Assembly (NCBI RefSeq): GCF_016862195.1
Contig: NZ_BOMM01000047.1
Span: 124,001 to 188,000 of the forward strand
Length of the DNA: 64,000 nucleotides
From: Paractinoplanes ferrugineus
GTDB lineage: Bacteria; Actinomycetota; Actinomycetes; Mycobacteriales; Micromonosporaceae
Direction of reading: 5' to 3'
Shown: piece after piece, positions 1 through 7,908 of the stretch
How positions within the stretch are numbered: the stretch's first letter is position 1
Layout of the letters: each line of letters begins with the position of its first letter
Made by a program: the position numbers and the translations under genes
The notes under the pieces: model-generated
The model's database searches: none
What the model saw: the letters and a program-made list of their open reading frames with translations, nothing else
Told to the model about the DNA's origin: nothing

Positions 1-139
1 CGGCGGCCACGGCGGGCCGGCCGGGGCGGTCCACTCGCACCACGTCGGCACCGAGGTCTCCGAGCAGGGTGCCGGCGAAGGCGGCGGGCGCGGTGCCGGC
101 GAGCTCGATGACACGTAGTCCGTGCAGGGGTCCGGTCAA
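1..139 (-). CDS. CoA-transferase family III (CaiB/BaiF), N-terminal fragment
   Basis: The first 46 codons of a gene that runs off the left edge. The product begins LTGPLHGLRVIELAG and continues with a GTLLGDLGADVVRVDRPG segment, the typical N-terminus of class III CoA-transferases, closest in style to alpha-methylacyl-CoA racemases, which move CoA between acyl groups or epimerise 2-methylacyl-CoA. The start is a TTG with an AGGAG ribosome site six bases upstream. Only the nucleotide-binding N-terminus is visible and the catalytic Asp lies outside, so racemase and transferase cannot be separated. Confidence 0.8.
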   Translation of the reverse strand, partial: MTGPLHGLRVIELAGTAPAAFAGTLLGDLGADVVRVDRPGRPAVAA

Positions 140-185
140 GGCAGTCTCCTCGGGTCCGTCAGGCGTCTCGGCGACCTCACCGACG

Positions 186-1358
186 TTAGGGATTCACCGG
201 CACCGGATCACTACGGGAATCCGTAGCCCCGGTGACGGCGAGGCCGAGCAGGGCGAGGGCGGCCGCCGCGACCGGAAGAAAGGTGACCGGGAGGCCGGCG
301 GTGATGGCGGTGCCACCGAGTGCGGCACCGATCGCGGCGCCGAGATAGGTGGCGGAGCTGTTCGCGCCGACAGCGGCGGTGTCCGGGAGCAGCCGGTGCT
401 GTTGCGGGACGACGAACGCCCATCCCGCCGCGCCCCACAATCCGCAGGCGACGAGGCCCCAGGGCGTACCGGCACCGGCGGCGAAGGCGACGAGCGCCGC
501 CGCCAGCACGCCCAGCAGCAGCATCGCCAGCACCCGCGGGCGGCGCAAGCGGTCCGACACCGGACCGGCGGCGAGGCTTGCGGCCAGGCCACCGGCTCCC
601 CAGACGCTCAGGTGCGCGACGGGATCACCGATCCCGCGGGTGGCGAGGACCGCCGCCAGGTAGGTGTAGGCGCCGAGGCTCGCCGTGGTCTGCAGCATCG
701 TGGCGGCGACGACACGGGTCACCCGCCGGTCCCGCAGCACGGTCAACCGGGCTCGCAGTGGCGGCGGCACGTCCGGCCGCGCCGGCCGGCCGGCCGGGAG
801 GACGAGCAGCAGCCCGGCCAGGGCCACCGCCCCGCAACCAGCGACCAGCCAGAACGCGGCCGACCAGGTGGAATGACGGCTGAGGAGCAGCCCGGCGGGG
901 ACGCCGGCGACCGACCCGGCGCTCAGTCCGGCCAGGACCCAGGACAGGGCGGTCCCGCGCCGTTCGGCGGGAACGAGTTCGGCGGCCGTGCCGGCGGCCA
1001 GTGGGGAGAGGACCCCGGCGGCCGCGCCGGCCCCGATCCGCATGACGAAAAGCACGGCCAGCGACGGGGCGAGCGCTCCGGCGGCATTGGCCAGCACGAA
1101 CGCCGCCATGGCGCAGGCGAGGACCGTACGCCGCGGGCCGGTGAGCAGAACCGCGAAAGTGGGTGCGGCTACCGCGTAGGCGAGCGTGAACGCGGTCACC
1201 AACTGCCCGGCGGCAGCCGTCGAACTGCCGAACCGCGCGCTGATCGGCGCCAGCAGCCCGGCGGTCAGGTAGGCGTCGGCCCCGAGAGCGAACGTGCACA
1301 GCGCCAGTACGCCGATGCCCGCCACGGCACCGCCGGGCCGGTCAGCGGAGGGTGCCAC
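186..1358 (-). CDS. MFS drug-type exporter
   Basis: About 390 residues with some twelve hydrophobic segments, an early ADAYLTAGLLAPI segment and a GPRRTVLACAM loop with RxGAGAAAGVLSPLA after it, as in the DHA1/chloramphenicol-resistance class of major facilitator exporters. Such proteins sit in the cytoplasmic membrane and export small molecules by proton antiport. The frame is open further upstream, but that stretch is antisense-like and overlaps the LLM gene. I place the start at a GTG that overlaps the end of the LLM gene by 17 bases; a second GTG 33 bases downstream is also possible. Neither has a strong ribosome site, so translation is probably coupled. Last gene of the LysR-EamA-LLM-MFS row. 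Confidence 0.82.
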   Translation of the reverse strand: MAPSADRPGGAVAGIGVLALCTFALGADAYLTAGLLAPISARFGSSTAAAGQLVTAFTLAYAVAAPTFAVLLTGPRRTVLACAMAAFVLANAAGALAPSLAVLFVMRIGAGAAAGVLSPLAAGTAAELVPAERRGTALSWVLAGLSAGSVAGVPAGLLLSRHSTWSAAFWLVAGCGAVALAGLLLVLPAGRPARPDVPPPLRARLTVLRDRRVTRVVAATMLQTTASLGAYTYLAAVLATRGIGDPVAHLSVWGAGGLAASLAAGPVSDRLRRPRVLAMLLLGVLAAALVAFAAGAGTPWGLVACGLWGAAGWAFVVPQQHRLLPDTAAVGANSSATYLGAAIGAALGGTAITAGLPVTFLPVAAAALALLGLAVTGATDSRSDPVPVNP

Positions 1359-2223
1359 GGGCCAGGTCGACGAGTTGTTCGGTGAGGGTGGTGACCGCCT
1401 TCCAATGGGCGTTCTCGTCGAGCGGAACGCCCGGGTACGTCGTGTCCACGACGAGGTATTCGGCACCGAGGTCGCGCAGCCGCGCCAGGTCCTCGTAGAT
1501 CTGCGCGGGGGTGCCCTCCCCGGCGAGCCGGCCCGCCGGCAGGGCCGCGTCGGTGATCCGCAGTTTGATGCGCGGCGCCACCGGCGGGCCGCCCCGCGCC
1601 CGCAGGGCCGCCACCCCGGCGGCGATGGCCGGGACGGTCATCGAGGTCGGATGCCAGGCGGTGCCGTACCGCACCGCCCGCCGGAACGCGGCCCGGCTGG
1701 TTCCGCCGATCCACAGGGGCGGCCGCCGCAGCGGTACGGGCGCGGTGTGCACGTCGTGGAAGGTGAAGTGCTTTCCCTCGTACGTCGCGACCTCCCGCGT
1801 CCACAGCCGGGTCAGCGCCTCGAGGCCCTCGTCCATCAGCTCGCCTCGGCGCTCGTAGTCCAGGCCGAGCGCGGCGAATTCGCCGGGCGCCCAGCCGGCC
1901 GCGACGCCGAGGACGAGCCGGCCGCCGCTGAGCTGGTCCAGCGTCGCGGTGACACGGGCGGTCTGCAGCGGGTGCCGGTAGGGCAGGATCAGCACGGTGG
2001 TGCCGAGTTCGACCGTGCGGGTGAACCCGGCGAGCCACGACAGAGTGGTCAGCGGGTCGTAGAACGGCGCCGGGAACAGCCGCTGCACGTCCGGGGTGAG
2101 CGCGACGTGATCGGACATCATGATCAGATGGAAACCGGCGCCCTCGATGCGCTCGCTCCAGTCGCGCAGGCGTTGCGGGCTGGTGCCGGGTCCGAAGTTG
2201 GGCACGTTGATCCCGAATCTCAC
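1342..2223 (-). CDS. LLM-class F420/flavin-dependent oxidoreductase
   Basis: 293 residues, a typical luciferase-like monooxygenase TIM barrel. It starts VRFGINVPNFG and shows MMSDHVA, TTVLILPYRHP, LSGGRLVLGVAAGWAPGEFAALG and PLWIGG blocks, the pattern of the actinobacterial F420-dependent LLM group (TIGR03619 type). These are cytoplasmic enzymes oxidising or reducing small organic substrates with F420H2 or FMNH2; the substrate cannot be read from sequence. The GTG start shares a GTGA overlap with the stop of the EamA gene, so the two are translationally coupled. The frame continues upstream through the EamA gene, but that part is a shadow. Confidence 0.85.
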   Translation of the reverse strand: MRFGINVPNFGPGTSPQRLRDWSERIEGAGFHLIMMSDHVALTPDVQRLFPAPFYDPLTTLSWLAGFTRTVELGTTVLILPYRHPLQTARVTATLDQLSGGRLVLGVAAGWAPGEFAALGLDYERRGELMDEGLEALTRLWTREVATYEGKHFTFHDVHTAPVPLRRPPLWIGGTSRAAFRRAVRYGTAWHPTSMTVPAIAAGVAALRARGGPPVAPRIKLRITDAALPAGRLAGEGTPAQIYEDLARLRDLGAEYLVVDTTYPGVPLDENAHWKAVTTLTEQLVDLARGTLR

Positions 2224-3185
2224 GCCGGCTCCCGCCCGGTTGCCGCCCCCGCCACCGGTACGGCCGCCGGGGTGGCCGGAGCGGACGCGGCGCCGGGTTC
2301 GGGGGCTCCGGCCGGGACCGCCGGTTTGCGGCGGACGAAGTAGACCGCGGCGAGGACCAGGGCGGCGCCGGCCAGGACGGGCCAGCCGAGCGGCTCGCCC
2401 AGCACGGCCGCGCCGAGCAGAACGGAGACGGGCGGGAACAGGTAGGTGACGGTGGACGCGATCGGCGCACCCTCCTGCACGATCAGCTGGAAGTTGAGGA
2501 CGTACGCCAGCCCGGTGCACACCACGCCGAGCACGAGCAACCCGAGCACCGACCCGGCGCTCGGGTGGATCCGGTCCAGGCCGCCGAACGGCAGCGCGAG
2601 AAGCATGAGCACGGTGCCCGCCGTGAGCTGTCCGGCGGCCAGGGTCAGGGGCGGCAGCCGGCGCTTGGCGAGGAACCGGCCCATGTAGGCGAAGCTCGCG
2701 CCGAGACTGATCGTGCCGACGGCGAACGCTACGACACCACTGACGCTCGTCGTGTGGGCGGTCCAGGGAGCGGCGACCAGGACCGTACCGGTGAATCCGA
2801 GGAGCAGACCGAGCGCACGCCATCCGCCGAGCCGCTTCTCCTGGCCCCAGAGCAGCGCCACCGCGAGCGTCCACACCGGGGTGGTCGAGTTGACGACGCC
2901 CGCGACGCTGGACGAAGCGGTCCGCTCGCCCCAGGCGAACAGTGTCCACGGCAGCGCGTTGCCGAGGAAGGCGGCGACCAGCAGGTGGCCCCACAGGGCG
3001 GCCCCGCGCGGCAGCCGCAGACCCCGCGACCAGACGATGACCAGCAGCACCAGGGCGCCCAGAGCGAGGCGGGCGAAGACCATCTGGACGGGTGCGAAGC
3101 CATCGCCGGTGATCTTGATCCAGAGGAACACCGATCCCCAGATCAGGCCCAGTAATCCCAGCCTGAGCAGGCTCGTTCTCGACAT
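2220..3185 (-). CDS. EamA/DMT-superfamily permease
   Basis: 321 residues with about ten membrane segments in two EamA repeats (LGLLGLIWGSVFLWIKI at the start; SLGASFAYMGRFLAKRR opens the second half) and a short Ala/Pro-rich cytoplasmic tail. Drug/metabolite exporters of this fold move amino acids, nucleosides or drugs. The ATG has a GAGGA ribosome site. It lies 78 bases downstream of a LysR regulator in the same direction and overlaps the LLM oxidoreductase by four bases. The set could be a small detoxification unit (export plus reduction), but the substrate is unknown. Confidence 0.85.
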   Translation of the reverse strand: MSRTSLLRLGLLGLIWGSVFLWIKITGDGFAPVQMVFARLALGALVLLVIVWSRGLRLPRGAALWGHLLVAAFLGNALPWTLFAWGERTASSSVAGVVNSTTPVWTLAVALLWGQEKRLGGWRALGLLLGFTGTVLVAAPWTAHTTSVSGVVAFAVGTISLGASFAYMGRFLAKRRLPPLTLAAGQLTAGTVLMLLALPFGGLDRIHPSAGSVLGLLVLGVVCTGLAYVLNFQLIVQEGAPIASTVTYLFPPVSVLLGAAVLGEPLGWPVLAGAALVLAAVYFVRRKPAVPAGAPEPGAASAPATPAAVPVAGAATGREPA

Positions 3186-3263
3186 GGGTCATCCTCTCGC
3201 GCCGGTGTCACGGGTACTTCCCCATCACATCCGGACACCAGGGGCGGGGTCCATCGAGAGAAT

Positions 3264-4202
3264 CTAGGCGAGAACGTTAAGAGGTTCTTCATGGTGCGCC
3301 AGCGGGCGGGCGGCGTCGCTCAGTGCGCGCAGGACGGCGGCCAGGTGGGGCGCATGCTGACTCCCGCGACGCAGGACGGCGGTGATGTGTCGCGCCGGGC
3401 GGTCGGCCTCGAGGCGCCGCACGACGACGCCGGGCCGGGTGGCGACGCCGGCCAGGCGGGACACCAGGGCGACGCCGAGACCGAGCGAGACCGCGGTCAT
3501 CACGCCTTCCCAGTCGCCGATGCTGTGCGCGACGTGCGGGGTGAATCCGGCGGCGGCGCAGGTGGCCAGCGACACGTCGAGGCAGGCGTCGGCGTGCGGC
3601 AGGATCCAGGGCTCCTGGGCGAGACCGGCCAGGTCGACGACCGGAGCGTGGGCCTGCGGGTGGTCGGCGGGCAGGGCCACGTCGAGTACGTCGGTCAGCA
3701 GCGGGCGGCGATGGAAGCGGCCGTCGGTCGCGGCCGGGCCCTGCTGGGTCTCGATGGTCAGCACGACGTCGAGGTCGCCGCGCAGCAGCAGGTCGACCGC
3801 CTCGGGGTGCTCGACCTCGACGATCCGCAGGCGTAGCCCGGGCGAGCTGTCGCGCAGCAGGTGCAGCGCCGGCAGGGCGAGGCCGGACAGGGTCGCCGCG
3901 AAGCCGCCCAGCGTGACCTCTCCGGTGGCGCCGCCGAGCGAGGCGGCCACCTCGGCCTGGGCCAGCTCGATGCGGGCCAGGATCTCGTCGGCGTGGTCGA
4001 GCAGGATCCGGGCGGCGTTGGTGAGCCGGACCCGGCGGCCGGCCTGCTCGATCAGCGGCACCCCGGCCTCCCGGCTGAGCGCGGCGAGCTGCTGCGAGAC
4101 GGCGGAGGGGGTCAGGTGCAGGGCCTGCGCGGCGGCGGTGACGGTGCCGCACCGGCTGAGCTCGCGCAGCACGCGCAAGCGGCGGACATCCAGCTCGTGC
4201 AT
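3264..4202 (-). CDS. LysR-family transcriptional regulator
   Basis: 312 residues. An N-terminal winged helix (residues about 5-62, with TVTAAAQALHLTPSAVSQQLAALSREAG) is followed by a periplasmic-binding-like effector domain (about 90-300). It begins MHELDVRRLRVLRELSRCGTV, typical of actinobacterial LysR proteins. It stands immediately upstream of, and in the same direction as, the EamA-LLM-MFS genes and may control them and itself. The usual LysR arrangement is divergent, so the regulatory link is inference. About 285 bases separate it from the YCII-LuxR gene on the other strand. Confidence 0.88.
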   Translation of the reverse strand: MHELDVRRLRVLRELSRCGTVTAAAQALHLTPSAVSQQLAALSREAGVPLIEQAGRRVRLTNAARILLDHADEILARIELAQAEVAASLGGATGEVTLGGFAATLSGLALPALHLLRDSSPGLRLRIVEVEHPEAVDLLLRGDLDVVLTIETQQGPAATDGRFHRRPLLTDVLDVALPADHPQAHAPVVDLAGLAQEPWILPHADACLDVSLATCAAAGFTPHVAHSIGDWEGVMTAVSLGLGVALVSRLAGVATRPGVVVRRLEADRPARHITAVLRRGSQHAPHLAAVLRALSDAARPLAHHEEPLNVLA

Positions 4203-4487
4203 TACCCCAGGTTAACCGCCGGGCCGCCGAGCGCGGCACCTACGAGCTGTTCATGAAGCATTAAAATTGCCGTTACGTGATCCAGGACACACCGTTTGAC
4301 GGTACGCACAGTCACCCATAAAGTCCGTATCCGTGACCGCCGCGCGGCGGTGGTTGATTGATCGTTTCCGGCACCCTCGCCGAGCACGGAGACATTCATC
4401 GTCGTCGACGAGCTGAGCAAGATTCAAAACGTTTCCGTGCGATTACCCAAAACGCCCTATTCTTGACGGCCGCACGGGGAGACAAGA
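4203..4487. promoter_or_regulatory. Divergent intergenic region, LysR / YCII-LuxR
   Basis: 285 bases without a credible gene, noticeably more AT-rich than its surroundings (for example the ATTAAAATTGCCGTTACGTG stretch near 4260). It must hold the promoters of both flanking genes. A GGGGAGA ribosome site precedes the ATG of the plus-strand regulator. No clear palindromic operator stands out. Confidence 0.45.
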
Positions 4488-5024
4488 ATGCAGTTGTTCG
4501 CGGTGGAGATGTGTTTCAGCCCCGACGAGAATATGCGCCGGCGCTGTCAGAGCGCGCATCGCGACTATTGGCAGGCGCTCGCCGACCGGGGCGTACTCAT
4601 GGGCGGTGGCCTCTGGCCCGACGGCAACGGCGGCCTGCTGGTCTGCCGCGCCGCGGACGAGCAGGCGGTGTGGGCCCTCGTCCGCGCCGACCCCTACGCG
4701 GTCGGCGGAGTGATCACCGAAGTCCAGGTCAGACGCTGGAACATCCTGATGGGTGAACGGTTGATGGACACGCCGGACCGGCCCCCCACCACCGTCACAG
4801 CGCCGGAGCCGACGCCCGCCCCGGGCGAGTGGGCGCTGACCCCGCATGAGCATCGCATCGCCCACCTGGTCCTCGACGGCCGGACCAACCGGGAGATCGC
4901 GACGCACTTACACGTATCGTCACGCGCCGTCGAGTTACACCTGACCAGCATGTATCGAAAACTCGGCATTGCGCGCCGGGCGCAGCTGGCTCGCGCGCTG
5001 ACATTGAGCCCGCTGGCCGCCTGA
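4488..5024 (+). CDS. YCII-domain / LuxR-type HTH fusion regulator
   Basis: 178 residues. Residues about 1-90 form a YCII-like ferredoxin-fold domain with the conserved His24 (SAHRDYW) and Asp68 (RADPYAVGGV) of the YciI family. Residues about 115-175 are a LuxR/NarL-type DNA-binding domain (LTPHEHRIAHLVLDGRTNREIATHLHVSSRAVELHLTSM is the recognisable run, given in parts). A proline-rich linker joins them. There is no receiver or ATPase domain, so the YCII part probably senses a small molecule. It lies just upstream of the hem-type operon in the same direction but is cut off by a strong terminator, so it is the likely pathway regulator and not part of the operon. Confidence 0.8.
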   Translation: MQLFAVEMCFSPDENMRRRCQSAHRDYWQALADRGVLMGGGLWPDGNGGLLVCRAADEQAVWALVRADPYAVGGVITEVQVRRWNILMGERLMDTPDRPPTTVTAPEPTPAPGEWALTPHEHRIAHLVLDGRTNREIATHLHVSSRAVELHLTSMYRKLGIARRAQLARALTLSPLAA

Positions 5025-5036
5025 CCGCCCGGCCCC

Positions 5037-5075
5037 GCCCGGCCTCCCTTTATCGGGATGCCGGGCTTTCTTTTT
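5037..5075 (+). terminator. Rho-independent terminator after the YCII-LuxR gene
   Basis: Arms GCCCGGC (5037-5043) and GCCGGGC (5060-5066), extended inward by TCCC/GGGA after one mismatch, then TTTCTTTTT. It starts 13 bases after the stop codon. A canonical T-tract is unusual in such GC-rich DNA, so the separation of regulator from operon looks deliberate. Confidence 0.85.
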
Positions 5076-5171
5076 GCCGCGGCGACTGCGGATTCCCGTA
5101 GTGCCCGCCCCAGCATCGACTATTTACGCTGGGCATATCAATTTCCGAGGAAGTCTCCGAGGGAGAACCCT
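5076..5171 (+). promoter_or_regulatory. Probable promoter region of the C5/pyrrole operon
   Basis: 96 bases between the terminator and the first operon gene. It contains a CCCAGC (5109-5114) / GCTGGG (5128-5133) inverted repeat around an AT-rich centre, which could be an operator or a leader hairpin, and a GGGAGA ribosome site just before the GTG start. No experimentally known consensus was matched. Confidence 0.4.
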
Positions 5172-5909
5172 GTGCCCGGAAATGCCGTCAATCAATTCGG
5201 AATCGTGGTCCCACCCGCGAACGCCGCCGTCGAGCCGGAAAGCCGGATCCTGCTGGGCGACAGCGCCGACATCCACACCTCCCGCTTCCCCGTGCTGCCC
5301 GGCCGGACCTTGCGCGAGCGGCTGGAGACGTACAACAAAGTGGTCGGCGAGACGCTCGGCGGGTTCGGGTCACTGCGCCGCGACGCCTCGCTGATCGCCT
5401 GCAGCGGCTCGCACTACCTGCTCGGCCCGGACGATGACCGGACGCTGGGCGAGCGGCTGAGCCGCGAGATGGGCCACCCGGTGGCCTCCGCGACGGTGGC
5501 GACCCTCGACCTGCTGGCCGCACTCGGCGACCGCCACATCACGCTCGTCTCGCCGTACGAGCCGTGGCTCACCGACCTGTCCGTGGGGTACTGGCAGGCG
5601 GCCGGGCTGACGATCGAGCGGGTCATCCCGGTCCGGGCCGGCGAGACCTTCTCCCCGTACGACGTCAGCACCGAGCAACTCGTCGAGCAGGTCGAGAAGG
5701 CGAAGCCCGGCAACAGCGGCACGTTCTTCGTCACCGGCACCGGCATGTTCACCCTCGCGGCGGTCGCCCGGCTCACCGCCGGCACCGATCGCACCGTCCT
5801 GACCTCCAACATCTGCCTGACCTGGTGGGGGCTGCGGCACTCGAGCAACCAGCCGGCGTTCCCGGCGGGCCCACTCGCCGACCTGGCCGCGCGGCGGGGC
5901 CTGTCGTGA
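5172..5909 (+). CDS. Arylmalonate decarboxylase / maleate isomerase-like protein (Asp/Glu racemase superfamily)
   Basis: 245 residues from a GTG with GGGAGA upstream; the frame is open earlier, but this start gives the family's usual length and the diagnostic N-terminus FGIVVPPANAAVEPE. The superfamily uses one or two cysteines for isomerisation, racemisation or decarboxylation of small carboxylic acids. Cys77 (LIACSGSHY) is at the first catalytic position. The second position, in the FVTGTGM segment (about 186-192), carries no Cys; Cys215 (TSNIC) is nearby. So it is neither a textbook maleate isomerase nor a textbook AMDase. First gene of the operon; its stop overlaps the next start (GTGA). 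Confidence 0.75.
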   Translation: MPGNAVNQFGIVVPPANAAVEPESRILLGDSADIHTSRFPVLPGRTLRERLETYNKVVGETLGGFGSLRRDASLIACSGSHYLLGPDDDRTLGERLSREMGHPVASATVATLDLLAALGDRHITLVSPYEPWLTDLSVGYWQAAGLTIERVIPVRAGETFSPYDVSTEQLVEQVEKAKPGNSGTFFVTGTGMFTLAAVARLTAGTDRTVLTSNICLTWWGLRHSSNQPAFPAGPLADLAARRGLS

Positions 5910-7057
5910 CCGGCGAGGTGCTGATCGCCGGGGCCGGGCCGGTCGGACTGGCCTGCGGGCTGACCCTGGCACGACACGGGGTCGCGGTCACCGTCCTGGA
6001 ACGCGGCGCCGGCCTGTCCACCGCCTCGCGGGCCTCCACCTTCCACGCCGGCACGCTCGACCGGCTCGAGCCACTCGGGGTGGTACCGGAGCTGGTCGCC
6101 GCCGGCCTGACCGTGCCCCGCGTCCAGTGGCGCGACCTTGCCGGAACCGTGCTGGCCGAGATGGACCTGGCCGTGCTCGACGGGCTCACCCGGCACCCAT
6201 ACCGGCTGCACGCCGAGCAGACGGCGCTCACCCGGCTGCTCGCCGAACGCCTGCAGGCCCTTCCGCACGCCCGGATCCTCTTCGAGCACGAGGTCCACCG
6301 GACCAGCACCGTCGCGGGCGGCGTCGAGGTGACGGCCCGGACCCCGGACGGGCCGTACGTGTTCGCCGGCCGCTACCTGATCGCGGCGGACGGCGCGCAC
6401 AGTGCCGTCCGGACCGCACTGGGTCTCGCGTTCCCCGGCACCAACTACCCGCACCAGGCCTTACGCGTCATCACGGAGAAGGCGCTCGACGAGGCCATCC
6501 CCGGGCTGGCCGCGCTGACCTACTACCGGGACGTGCGTCAGTCGTTCAGCGCGCTCGGCCTGCTCGACCACTGGCGGCTCATCTTCCGGGTGCCGCTCGG
6601 CGGCCGTGCCGCCGACGCCGCCGGGCTGCTGCGGCGCGGCCTGCCCGGGGTCGACGTACCCATCGCCGACGCGCACACCTATCCCGTGTCGCGCCGCCTG
6701 CTCGACAGCTACCGGCACGGTGCGGTGTTCTTCGCCGGCGACGCCGCGCACCTGACCTCCACCGCCGGCGGTCTCAACATGAACGCCGGCCTGCACGACG
6801 CCACCACCCTCGGCGACACCCTGGCCGAGATCCTGCGGGGCGCCGACGACGACCTCGCCACCCGGTGGGCCGACCGGCGGCGCTCGTCGCTCGTCGACGA
6901 CGTGCTGCCGCAGAGCGAGAACCGCGCCCGCGGCGCCGACGGCACCGACCCCCGCGCGGCCGTCGCGGAGATCGTCCGGATCGCCGCCGATCCGGCCCTG
7001 ACCCGCGACTATCTGGCCCGATCGTCCCTGCTCACCCCCCGACCCGTCGGCGTCTGA
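5906..7057 (+). CDS. FAD-dependent monooxygenase (PHBH/TfdB class A type)
   Basis: 383 residues. The N-terminal dinucleotide motif is GAGPVG (9-14), the DG motif is near 156-165 (LIAADGAHSAVR) and the GD motif near 273-283 (VFFAGDAAHLTSTAGG). Group A flavin hydroxylases use NAD(P)H and oxygen to hydroxylate aromatic or enol substrates in the cytoplasm. It is short, without the thioredoxin-like C-terminal domain of phenol hydroxylases. The GTG start overlaps the preceding stop by four bases. In this context a pyrrole or an aminolevulinate-derived enol is a possible substrate; that is inference. Confidence 0.85.
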   Translation: MTGEVLIAGAGPVGLACGLTLARHGVAVTVLERGAGLSTASRASTFHAGTLDRLEPLGVVPELVAAGLTVPRVQWRDLAGTVLAEMDLAVLDGLTRHPYRLHAEQTALTRLLAERLQALPHARILFEHEVHRTSTVAGGVEVTARTPDGPYVFAGRYLIAADGAHSAVRTALGLAFPGTNYPHQALRVITEKALDEAIPGLAALTYYRDVRQSFSALGLLDHWRLIFRVPLGGRAADAAGLLRRGLPGVDVPIADAHTYPVSRRLLDSYRHGAVFFAGDAAHLTSTAGGLNMNAGLHDATTLGDTLAEILRGADDDLATRWADRRRSSLVDDVLPQSENRARGADGTDPRAAVAEIVRIAADPALTRDYLARSSLLTPRPVGV

Positions 7058-7098
7058 GGGCGCCCGGGACCACCGAACCACGGAAGGATCGCCGCGCC

Positions 7099-7908
7099 AT
7101 GCGCATCTGGCTGCAGAAACACACCGTCGCCGGACGGTTGCCGCTGCTGGACAAGTGGTACGAGGCCCATCTGAACGCGATCATCGCGCCCGACACCACG
7201 ATCGACATCCACACCCTGCCCGAGGGCACCTACGACGACGCCACTCCCTTCGACTACGTCGGCTTCGGCAATCTGGCGCTGCGCTTCAACGGCTACTTCG
7301 CCGAGACGGCGCTGACCGCCGAACGCGAGGGCTACGACGCGTGGATCATCGCCGCCGGCCAGGATCCGGGACTGCGCGAGGCGCGAACGCTCGCGACCAT
7401 CCCGGCCCTGGGCTACACCGAGACCGCGACGTTCGTGGCCGCCATGCAGAACCACCGGTTCGGGGTGCTCGGCTTCATGCCGAAACTGCGCGAGCCGATC
7501 ACCGACAACATCCACCGGCAAGGCCTGAGCCACCTGCTCACCTCGTACCAGATCGTGCGGGACGGCGCCGAGGCCGTGCGGCAGGCCCTCGACGGCAGCT
7601 TCGACCTGTTCCTGGACAGCTTCGGCCGCGCCGCCGAAGCGGCCGCCGAAGCCGGCGCCCAGCTGCTGATCCCGGCCGAGGGCATCCCCAACGAGATCTT
7701 CTGGCACCTCGGCATCCACGAGCTGCACGGCCTGCCGGTCGTCGATCCGGCGGGACTCGCGGTCAAGACCGCCGAACTGCTGGTGGGCGCGCACGGGCTC
7801 GGCATCCTCGGCCGCACCGCCGCCGGCTACTGGTTCCGCCGGCCGGAACCGCGGGTCAGCGACCACGTGGAACGCGTCTTCCAAGGCCACCTGATCGGAA
7901 GGGCATGA
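7099..7908 (+). CDS. Cysteine-free Asp/Glu/hydantoin-racemase homologue
   Basis: 269 residues from an ATG with GGAAGGA upstream. The fold signature of the Asp/Glu/hydantoin racemase family is visible, but both catalytic cysteines are gone: the usual A-C-x-x-D-P-G-L reads AAGQDPGL (Ala86) and the usual G-C-A-G-M reads PAEGI (Ala193). There is no cysteine anywhere in the protein. The core sequence is otherwise well kept (DPGLREAR, FGVLGFMPKLREP), so it is not decaying. It probably catalyses a different reaction, perhaps acid-base chemistry or a condensation, or binds an intermediate. Its stop overlaps the hemB start (ATGA). Confidence 0.7.
   Translation: MRIWLQKHTVAGRLPLLDKWYEAHLNAIIAPDTTIDIHTLPEGTYDDATPFDYVGFGNLALRFNGYFAETALTAEREGYDAWIIAAGQDPGLREARTLATIPALGYTETATFVAAMQNHRFGVLGFMPKLREPITDNIHRQGLSHLLTSYQIVRDGAEAVRQALDGSFDLFLDSFGRAAEAAAEAGAQLLIPAEGIPNEIFWHLGIHELHGLPVVDPAGLAVKTAELLVGAHGLGILGRTAAGYWFRRPEPRVSDHVERVFQGHLIGRA

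Noticed and set aside
1359..1466. 36-codon N-terminal extension of the MFS protein
   Set aside because: It overlaps the LLM gene, is Ser/Thr/Arg-rich and unlike MFS N-termini.
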